DNA from: an uncultured Actinomycetes bacterium
GTDB lineage: Bacteria; Actinomycetota; Actinomycetes; Nanopelagicales; Nanopelagicaceae
Direction: 5' to 3'
Length of the DNA: 5,568 nucleotides
Assembly (NCBI GenBank): GCA_903939005.1
Contig: CAJAFH010000117.1
Location: 1 to 5,568, forward strand
The notes beneath the pieces are model-generated. The model was not told the origin of the DNA. It made no database searches and saw only the letters and a program-made list of their open reading frames with translations. Both the position numbers and the translations under genes were made by a program. This document shows positions 1 through 4,815 of this stretch, piece after piece; the first letter of the stretch is position 1; the number at the start of each line of letters is the position of its first letter.

Positions 1-643
1 CAGCAGCTGAACCTGTGTAACCAACTGTTGTTGTCCAACCGCTGTTGTTACGTGTGAACAGTGAGATTCCGAATGATGATGCAATTGATGACATGTGATA
101 AGGATCGTTACCAGTTCCACCGCGTGTGAATGGAAGAGTTACGCCACGTGTTGAAGCAAGTAGTTGCTCCCATGTCATGCCCTTTGGATCCTTTGCCTTG
201 CTCTTGTTATAAACAAGTGCGATGTTTTCAGTGTAGATAGGCATTCCGTAAAGCTTGCCACCAACAGTGAAACCTGACTTCATTTCCTTTGAGAACTTAG
301 TTCCAAGTGAACCAACCACGATTGGAGCAACAGTTCCTGAAGATACAAGTTGACCTGTCCAGTCATGTGCGCCAACCATTAGGTCAGGGCCTTTTCCTTC
401 TGGAACAGCCTTAATGAAATCTGCGCGGCCCTTGTTGTAAACCACGTTGATTGTGATGCCTTGGGACTTAGCCCATTCTTTAATAATTGGAGTCTGCTGA
501 TCCTTAGTTGCATCTGCAACGCCAACCCAAATTGTTACAACCTTGGCTGGGTTAACTGCTGCGAATGAAGGAGCAACGATTGCGCCTGAAGCTGCTACGG
601 CAAGAACCAAAGCAGTTGCAAGGCTACGCTTACGTAGAATCAT
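1..643 (-). CDS. malE: Maltose/maltodextrin ABC transporter substrate-binding protein (MalE-like), N-terminal 214 aa, C-terminus outside window
   Basis: The minus strand is open from the ATG at 643-641 to the left edge, with no stop; the rest lies outside the window. The start follows GAAAGG (650-655) with a 6-nt spacer, and the frame has a stop at 665-667 with no other start between. Residues 1-28 are a signal peptide: basic MILRKR, a hydrophobic core, then SFA before A29, fitting signal peptidase I. There is no cysteine, so no lipobox. Family resemblance to E. coli MalE is seen in VTIWV (36-40), GPDLMVGAHD (85-94), GKLYGMPIYTENIALVYNK (129-147), TWEQL (157-161) and NDPYH (179-183). By alignment to E. 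coli MalE as I know it, D94, E139, D180 and Y182 match sugar contacts D65, E111, E153 and Y155, while Trp62 becomes G91, next to A92-H93-D94-W95. The likely role is capture of maltodextrins outside the membrane for an ABC importer. It diverges from the amylase operon. Another oligosaccharide is possible, but the amylase context supports maltodextrin. Confidence 0.88.
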   Translation of the reverse strand, partial: MILRKRSLATALVLAVAASGAIVAPSFAAVNPAKVVTIWVGVADATKDQQTPIIKEWAKSQGITINVVYNKGRADFIKAVPEGKGPDLMVGAHDWTGQLVSSGTVAPIVVGSLGTKFSKEMKSGFTVGGKLYGMPIYTENIALVYNKSKAKDPKGMTWEQLLASTRGVTLPFTRGGTGNDPYHMSSIASSFGISLFTRNNSGWTTTVGYTGSAA

Positions 644-649
644 TGTTTG

Positions 650-655
650 CCTTTC
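650..655 (-). promoter_or_regulatory. Ribosome binding site of the malE-like gene
   Basis: The minus strand reads GAAAGG six nt before the ATG at 643-641. It supports this start, because the same frame is closed by a TAA at 665-667 and has no alternative start codon in between. Confidence 0.7.
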
Positions 656-702
656 TAACTTTATTTAGAGGGATGATCAAACCCGTTAGGGATTGGCCAG
701 AG

Positions 703-708
703 TTTATA
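703..708 (-). promoter_or_regulatory. Candidate -10 box (TATAAA) for the malE-like gene
   Basis: On the minus strand the hexamer TATAAA matches TATAAT at five of six positions and would give a transcript starting near 696, with a leader of about 50 nt before the ATG. The matching -35 position (about 726-731, read GCTAGA) is poor, which would fit a promoter needing an activator, or a wrong call. A small hairpin (710-722) would sit in the spacer. Confidence 0.35.
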
Positions 709-709
709 A

Positions 710-722
710 GCCGTCATTCGGC
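710..722. repeat. Short inverted repeat GCCG-TCATT-CGGC
   Basis: Four-base perfect arms around a 5-nt loop lie directly upstream of the candidate malE -10 box (minus-strand reading). It could be an operator half-site pair or a chance element. It is not followed by a T-run on either strand, so it is not a terminator. Confidence 0.2.
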
Positions 723-734
723 GGTTCTAGCCAT

Positions 735-758
735 AACGGGATTTGTATCGAAATCGTT
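735..758. repeat. Bulged inverted repeat, AACG(GG)ATTT ... AAATCGTT
   Basis: The left arm AACG-ATTT (735-738 and 741-744, interrupted by GG) is complementary to the right arm AAATCGTT (751-758) around GTATCG. The inner part, TTTGTATCGAAA (742-753), is itself partly palindromic with AT in the middle. It lies near the middle of the divergent region, where an operator serving both directions would be expected. No binding protein can be named from sequence. Confidence 0.3.
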
Positions 759-777
759 GTAATAAAACGCTGTTACA
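758..777. repeat. Inverted repeat TGTAA-N10-TTACA
   Basis: Perfect 5-nt arms at 758-762 and 773-777 flank a 10-nt spacer. The element abuts the bulged repeat at 735-758 and may form one compound operator with it. The arm and spacer geometry resembles dimeric helix-turn-helix sites in general but matches no specific consensus that I can assign. Confidence 0.25.
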
Positions 778-811
778 TGGTGGTCATACAGTCACAATTA
801 GAGCCTGACCA

Positions 812-839
812 GCGCACCTTTTTAAGAGGAAAAAAGCGC
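812..839. repeat. Imperfect stem-loop GCGC-acc-TTTTT / AAAAA-a-GCGC
   Basis: GCGC (812-815) plus TTTTT (819-823) can pair with an A-run within 830-835 and GCGC (836-839), leaving asymmetric internal bases and the loop AAGAGG. It lies about 60 nt before the amylase start and could be part of the 5' leader of the amylase mRNA. The pairing is bulged, and no U-tract follows it on the plus strand, so it is not called a terminator. Confidence 0.2.
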
Positions 840-846
840 GGGCAAA

Positions 847-878
847 CAGGTACTTTTAGGCTCAACCTGCCAGGTACT
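847..878. repeat. Direct repeat CAGGTACT x2, the second within a palindrome
   Basis: CAGGTACT occurs at 847-854 and 871-878, offset by 24 nt. The second copy overlaps the palindrome ACCTG-C-CAGGT (865-875). Both lie within 55 nt of the first amylase start, in the leader or core promoter region of the amylase operon. Paired 8-nt direct repeats this close to a start could be tandem regulator sites or a small tandem-duplication remnant. Confidence 0.35.
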
Positions 879-887
879 GCGAAATAC

Positions 888-894
888 AAGGGGA
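888..894 (+). promoter_or_regulatory. Ribosome binding site of the first amylase-family gene
   Basis: AAGGGGA ends four nt before the ATG at 899-901. This purine-rich Shine-Dalgarno sequence fixes the start; the next in-frame Met is residue 51, inside the N-terminal domain. Confidence 0.75.
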
Positions 895-898
895 AGAA

Positions 899-2719
899 AT
901 GACCTTCAACGATGCCCATCTAAAACCTCACCATGACGGTTCTGAACTTTATGTAAGTTCGGATGCGCCAAAAATAGGTTCAGAAGTAACGCTTCGAGTG
1001 CGCGTACCAAATACCTATACCTTCGATGTTGGGTTAGTTCGTTATTACATGGATAGCGAATCAACTGTGGCCAAGCTGACCAAAGAGAGCGATGGCGAAG
1101 TTGAGTCTTGGTGGTCGGCCAAGATTCCAGTTAAGAATTATGACGTTCAATACCGTTTTCTATTCACGCGGGCCGGCAAATATGAATGGCTAAATGCTTC
1201 AGGTTTATTTGGCCACGATGTTCATACCAATGAAGATTTTCGAATTATCGCTCGCCCACGAACAACAACTTGGCTCAAGAGTTCAGTCTTCTATCAAATT
1301 TTCCCAGATCGTTTTGCTAAAGGCGTAGAACGCCCGGCACCTGAATGGGCGCTACCAATGCAATGGGATGCGCTGCCACATGGTCATGGACCAACAACCG
1401 GAATCGAGCTTTACGGTGGTGACTTTGAAGGCATTACTGCACACTTAGATCACGTTATCGATTTAGGTGCTAACGGAATTTATTTCACGCCATTTTTTCC
1501 ATCGAAATCAAATCACCGTTACGACGCAACATCATTCGACAAAATAGATCCACTACTTGGTGGCGACAAAGCATTCTTTGAATTTATGAAAGCTGCCAAG
1601 AAAGCAAAGATCAAAGTGCTAGGCGACATCACTACAAACCACTGCAGCAATGAACACCCATGGTTCTTAACGGGTCAAAAGAGCAAGAGTTCAAAAGAGA
1701 ACAAGTTCTTCTACTGGGATAAGAAAACCCCGTTTGGCTATGCGACTTTTTATGCAGTTAAGCAAATGCCTAAATTAAATTTCGCTTCAACTGAATTACG
1801 TAAGCGTTTTTATGAAGCCAAAAATTCAGTTATTCAAAAGTGGCTTTCACCTAAATATGGTCTAGATGGCTGGCGCATCGATGTAGGAAACCAGACTGGC
1901 CGCTATCGTGAGGCCGATCTGCACGATGAAGTTATGCGTGATATCCGCACAGCCATGGACAAAATGAAGCCAAATACTTGGCTCGTAGCTGAAAATGCCG
2001 ATATGTGGCCAACTGATTTAAATGGCACCGGCTGGGATGGCACCATGAACTACAACGGATTCATGCGACCACTCTGGGCTTGGTTTAATCACAACCCAAA
2101 TCTTGAAGCAGGCGGATTCCACGGTTTGCCAATTGCGATTCCTAAAACAACTGGTGCGCAATTTGTTAAAGCAATGACGGTGTTTAACTCATCAATTCCA
2201 TGGCGTAATTTAATTGACAGCATGACTCTGCTGGATTCACACGACACTGCGCGCATGCGCAATGTTGTGGGTGGCGATAAAGAGAAGCACATGGCAGCTA
2301 TGGCTCTATTGCTAACTTATCCAGGCGTGCCATCAATTTATGCTGGCGATGAAATCGGGCTTGAAGGTGCATGGGGCGAAGACGGGCGTCGCACCATGAC
2401 TTGGGATGATGCCCACAACTGGGATCACAATTTCTTAAATTCGGTTAAAGAACTTGTAAAACTTCGTCGTACCGCGCCTGCGCTAATTGAAGGCGGTTTG
2501 CGTTGGATTGATGTGCAAGATGATCACCTTTTATTCTTGCGCGAAGCCACTGATCAGAATCTGTTGATTCTGGTTGCACGAGATAAAACAAAGGTTGATG
2601 TCGATCTAAGCAAGTTTGATTACTCGATTATTGGAACTCATTTTGGACCAGCAGCTAGCGGTTCGCGCTTGAAGTTAAAGTCCAAGAATGGCCTGGCCGG
2701 AGTTTGGGAAGTTGCTTAA
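899..2719 (+). CDS. Cytoplasmic GH13 glycosidase, neopullulanase/cyclomaltodextrinase/maltodextrin-glucosidase type
   Basis: This 606-residue protein has no signal peptide, so it is placed in the cytosol, hydrolysing imported maltodextrins to glucose or maltose. Residues about 15-115 form a beta-rich CBM34-like N-domain (YRFLF 85-89, YEWLNASGLF 95-104). The GH13 barrel starts at SSVFYQIFPDRFA (128-140). Conserved regions: I, GDITTNH (242-248); V, MPKLN (290-294), the signature of the GH13_20 neopullulanase group; II, GLDGWRIDVGN (321-331) with nucleophile D328; III, WLVAEN (361-366) with acid/base E365; IV, LLDSHDT (444-450) with transition-state stabiliser D449. All three catalytic acids are present. 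A beta-sandwich C domain (about 520-606) closes the protein. Length fits the family. Deviations from the usual GH13_20 wording are Q332 after DVGN and AEN in place of GE; my recollection is that actinobacterial relatives share this style. It is first in an operon with the secreted amylase. Exact specificity (alpha-1,4, alpha-1,6 or cyclodextrins) cannot be read from sequence. Confidence 0.9.
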   Translation: MTFNDAHLKPHHDGSELYVSSDAPKIGSEVTLRVRVPNTYTFDVGLVRYYMDSESTVAKLTKESDGEVESWWSAKIPVKNYDVQYRFLFTRAGKYEWLNASGLFGHDVHTNEDFRIIARPRTTTWLKSSVFYQIFPDRFAKGVERPAPEWALPMQWDALPHGHGPTTGIELYGGDFEGITAHLDHVIDLGANGIYFTPFFPSKSNHRYDATSFDKIDPLLGGDKAFFEFMKAAKKAKIKVLGDITTNHCSNEHPWFLTGQKSKSSKENKFFYWDKKTPFGYATFYAVKQMPKLNFASTELRKRFYEAKNSVIQKWLSPKYGLDGWRIDVGNQTGRYREADLHDEVMRDIRTAMDKMKPNTWLVAENADMWPTDLNGTGWDGTMNYNGFMRPLWAWFNHNPNLEAGGFHGLPIAIPKTTGAQFVKAMTVFNSSIPWRNLIDSMTLLDSHDTARMRNVVGGDKEKHMAAMALLLTYPGVPSIYAGDEIGLEGAWGEDGRRTMTWDDAHNWDHNFLNSVKELVKLRRTAPALIEGGLRWIDVQDDHLLFLREATDQNLLILVARDKTKVDVDLSKFDYSIIGTHFGPAASGSRLKLKSKNGLAGVWEVA

Positions 2720-2721
2720 TG
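2706..2721 (+). promoter_or_regulatory. RBS and TAATG junction of the amylase gene pair
   Basis: GGGAAG (2706-2711) lies inside the last codons of the first gene, seven nt before the ATG at 2719-2721. That ATG shares one base with the upstream TAA (2717-2719). The junction implies one mRNA and probable translational coupling. It also sets the start of the second gene: the in-frame TTG at 2704 would place GSCLM before a standard signal peptide and would overlap the Shine-Dalgarno sequence. Confidence 0.75.
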
Positions 2722-4815
2722 AAAAAATTTATCGCTCTATTTACAATTGCAACGCTCGGAATTTCAGCTGCCGGTAGTTCGGCTGCTCAGAACATCGCAG
2801 CGCTAGCAACAAATATCGCGCGTGGTGCGCAGAGCGATGAATCTGCTTACTTTGTAATGACTGATCGATATGCAAATGGCGATACATCCAATGACAACGG
2901 CGGCCTTAAAGCTGGTTCATATGACAGTGGATTTGACCCAACTAATTACGGCATGTTCCATGGTGGCGATTTCAAAGGCATAACAAATAGCCTAGATCGC
3001 CTGAAAAAGCTGGGTTTTACCTCTATTTGGATCACGCCTCCGGTTAAGCAACAAACCATGCAAGGAAATTCAGCGGCATATCACGGCTATTGGGGCTTAG
3101 ATTTCACAACGGTTGATCCCTACCTAGGTAGTGAATATGACTTTAAAGAGCTCGTGGTTAAAGCTCATGCAATAGGTATGAAAGTCATAATTGATATCGT
3201 CGTAAATCACACGGCAGATGTAATCCAATATTCAGATAACAACGCCTACGTGAGCCATAAGAGCGCACCTTATTTAGATGCTGGCGGAAAACCATTTGAT
3301 CCAGCTCTGTTTGCTGGAAAAGATAGTTTTCCAAAGCTAGATGCCAATGTGTCCTTTGCTAAGAAGCCTTCGGTAGACGCAGCCAGTGCAAATATTAAGA
3401 AACCAGCATTTCTAAATGACCTAACTAATTATCACAACCGTGGCGATTCAAATTGGTCAGGTACCTCAGTTCTAGATGGCGACTTCATCGGTTTAGATGA
3501 TGTATTTACCCAAAAGCCAGAAGTTGTTAAGGGCTGGATAGAAGTTTGGAGCAATTGGATAACAAAGTTCGGAATCGATGGTTATCGCATCGATACCGCC
3601 AAGCACGTAAACCCAGAATTTTGGCAAGCATTTATTCCAGCGATATTAAAAGCTGCTAAAGCTGCCGGCAAAACTGATTTCCCTATCTATGGCGAAATTT
3701 TTGACTCAAATCCATTGACTACTGCGCAGTTTGTACGCAATCAAGCTTTTCCTGGGGTTCTTGACTTTGCTTTCCAAAGTAATGTGACTGCTTTTGTAAC
3801 CAATGGTCGTGGCGCTGAAAAATTAGTCGAACTATTTAACGCTGATGATCTATATACGACTTCAACAACATCGGCATATGGGTTAACTACTTTCCTTGGA
3901 AATCATGACATGGGTCGAATCGGAATGTTTATCGATAACGCCGCAAGCAATGAGGCCGATGCGTTAGCAAAATCTAAATTAGCAAATGCGCTTCTTTTCT
4001 TATTACGTGGCGGCCCGGCCCTTTACTACGGCGACGAGAAGGGAATGATTGGCAGCGGCGGCGATAAAGCCTCGCGCCAAGACATGTTCCCTACGCAGGT
4101 TTCATACTGGCAAGATGAAAAGCGCATTGGCTCTGATCCAATCGGCACCCGCAGTGCTTTTGATGTTAAAAATCCACTGGAAGATCAGATCACTTCAATG
4201 CAGGGTGTTATTAAAGCTAATCCAGCGCTACGTTCAGGTACTCAGCAGATTCGCTTCCATAACAGCGAAGTCTTTGCAACCACTCGTTATCTAAATGGCC
4301 AAGAGTATGCCGTTGTATTTAACTCTGGTGAGACTGCGCAAGAAGTGAAGTTCAATGTCAGCACTAGTGGTTCAAAGTGGACACCAGTACTTGGTACTGC
4401 AATCTCCTCCTCGGCATCCGGTGCGAATTTAACTGTCAAGGTTGGTGCAACTAGTTATGTGGTTCTCAAAGCTGCAACAAAGTTCAAAGCCAAGCTAGCT
4501 CCAGCAGTAACTCTTAATGCGCCACGATCTGATTTTGCAATGGATTACTTGCTAGAGCTTAGTTCGACTGTAAAGGGCGATGAATACAACCAAGTAACTT
4601 ACTTAGTACGTGAGGCCGGTAAGAATTGGGTCAACATTGGAACTTCGGATCACCGCACTGTAAAGGGTGACATAGCTGCAGCTGGTTTGTATCGCGTGTT
4701 CTTAGAGCCACGCAAGTATGCAAACGGTACTAATCTTGAGTTTGTCTCAATCGTGAAAAACGCTGCGAATAAAACTGCGGTTTCGAAAATTATTAAATAT
4801 AAAGTTAGTTATTAA
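2719..4815 (+). CDS. Secreted alpha-amylase (GH13) with an extra C-terminal domain
   Basis: From the ATG at 2719 the protein has 698 residues. MKK, a hydrophobic core and SSAAQ (20-24) form a signal peptidase I signal with cleavage near 22-23, so it is exported. It should cut alpha-1,4 bonds of starch or glycogen outside the cell. The barrel opens at YFVMTDRYANGD (44-55), followed by GMFHGGDFKGI (78-88). Region I is DIVVNH (159-164). A long domain B spans about 166-257. Region V reads GLDDV (258-262). Region II is GIDGYRIDTAKH (285-296) with nucleophile D292 and the K-H pair typical of true alpha-amylases. Region III is YGEIFD (324-329) with E326. Region IV is FLGNHD (392-397) with D397. All catalytic acids are intact. 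Domain C (about 500-590, AVVFNSGE 531-538) is followed by about 105 further residues (594-698) predicted as a beta-sandwich, possibly Ig-like or glycan-binding. No LPXTG motif or C-terminal membrane helix is seen, so release or non-covalent attachment is likely. Confidence 0.9.
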   Translation: MKKFIALFTIATLGISAAGSSAAQNIAALATNIARGAQSDESAYFVMTDRYANGDTSNDNGGLKAGSYDSGFDPTNYGMFHGGDFKGITNSLDRLKKLGFTSIWITPPVKQQTMQGNSAAYHGYWGLDFTTVDPYLGSEYDFKELVVKAHAIGMKVIIDIVVNHTADVIQYSDNNAYVSHKSAPYLDAGGKPFDPALFAGKDSFPKLDANVSFAKKPSVDAASANIKKPAFLNDLTNYHNRGDSNWSGTSVLDGDFIGLDDVFTQKPEVVKGWIEVWSNWITKFGIDGYRIDTAKHVNPEFWQAFIPAILKAAKAAGKTDFPIYGEIFDSNPLTTAQFVRNQAFPGVLDFAFQSNVTAFVTNGRGAEKLVELFNADDLYTTSTTSAYGLTTFLGNHDMGRIGMFIDNAASNEADALAKSKLANALLFLLRGGPALYYGDEKGMIGSGGDKASRQDMFPTQVSYWQDEKRIGSDPIGTRSAFDVKNPLEDQITSMQGVIKANPALRSGTQQIRFHNSEVFATTRYLNGQEYAVVFNSGETAQEVKFNVSTSGSKWTPVLGTAISSSASGANLTVKVGATSYVVLKAATKFKAKLAPAVTLNAPRSDFAMDYLLELSSTVKGDEYNQVTYLVREAGKNWVNIGTSDHRTVKGDIAAAGLYRVFLEPRKYANGTNLEFVSIVKNAANKTAVSKIIKYKVSY
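4567..4670 (+). repeat. Imperfect 14-nt direct repeat ACTGTAAAGGGYGA inside the amylase C-terminal domain
   Basis: The copies at 4567-4580 and 4657-4670 differ at one base and are exactly 90 nt (30 codons) apart, in the same frame. They encode S-T-V-K-G-D (616-621) and R-T-V-K-G-D (646-651). The regular 30-residue offset could reflect a duplicated strand pair in the C-terminal sandwich, or convergence on a beta-turn. Confidence 0.5.

Larger units (their letters stand above)
682..740. repeat. Inverted repeat CCCGTTA (682-688) / TAACGGG (734-740)
   Basis: Two perfect 7-nt arms in inverted orientation are separated by 45 nt. They bracket the candidate malE -10 box, with one arm just downstream of the expected transcription start and the other upstream of the expected -35. 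The left arm also belongs to a local CCC-GTTA-GGG symmetry (682-691). The arrangement could be two copies of a regulator's site that loop or that block polymerase. A 7-nt match over this distance can also arise by chance. Confidence 0.3.
644..898. promoter_or_regulatory. Divergent control region between malE-like gene and amylase operon
   Basis: These 255 nt separate two divergent starts and must contain both promoters. They hold an unusual density of short symmetrical elements, listed separately: CCCGTTA/TAACGGG arms flanking the presumed malE promoter, a bulged inverted repeat at 735-758, TGTAA/TTACA at 758-777, a bulged stem at 812-839 and a CAGGTACT direct repeat near the amylase start. 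No regulator gene is in the window. In actinobacteria maltose genes are commonly controlled by LacI-family regulators, so LacI-type operators are a reasonable inference, but none of these elements is a textbook operator. I see no convincing protein-coding gene here and no confident plus-strand -35/-10 pair. Confidence 0.75.

Noticed and set aside
565..762. Plus-strand 65-codon ORF opposite the malE-like start
   Set aside because: It lies antisense to the signal-peptide coding region and the malE promoter, has no Shine-Dalgarno sequence, and its peptide shows no recognisable domain. The minus-strand MalE frame fully explains the sequence.
812..839. Rho-independent terminator or attenuator upstream of the amylase operon
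   Set aside because: The stem is bulged, and the T-run and A-run are part of the stem. No U-tract follows on either strand, so only an imperfect stem-loop is reported.
2089..2292. Minus-strand 67-codon ORF inside the cytosolic GH13 gene
   Set aside because: It is antisense to conserved GH13 sequence leading into region IV, with no independent evidence of coding.
2704..2718. TTG start for the secreted amylase five codons upstream
   Set aside because: It would overlap the GGGAAG ribosome binding site and add GSCL before a standard MKK signal peptide. The ATG at 2719 has correct Shine-Dalgarno spacing. The added cysteine precedes the hydrophobic core, so it cannot be a lipobox.
4049..4294. Plus-strand 81-codon ORF in another frame of the secreted amylase
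   Set aside because: It is a shadow frame of a gene with intact catalytic motifs, and its peptide composition is unlike that of the neighbouring proteins.
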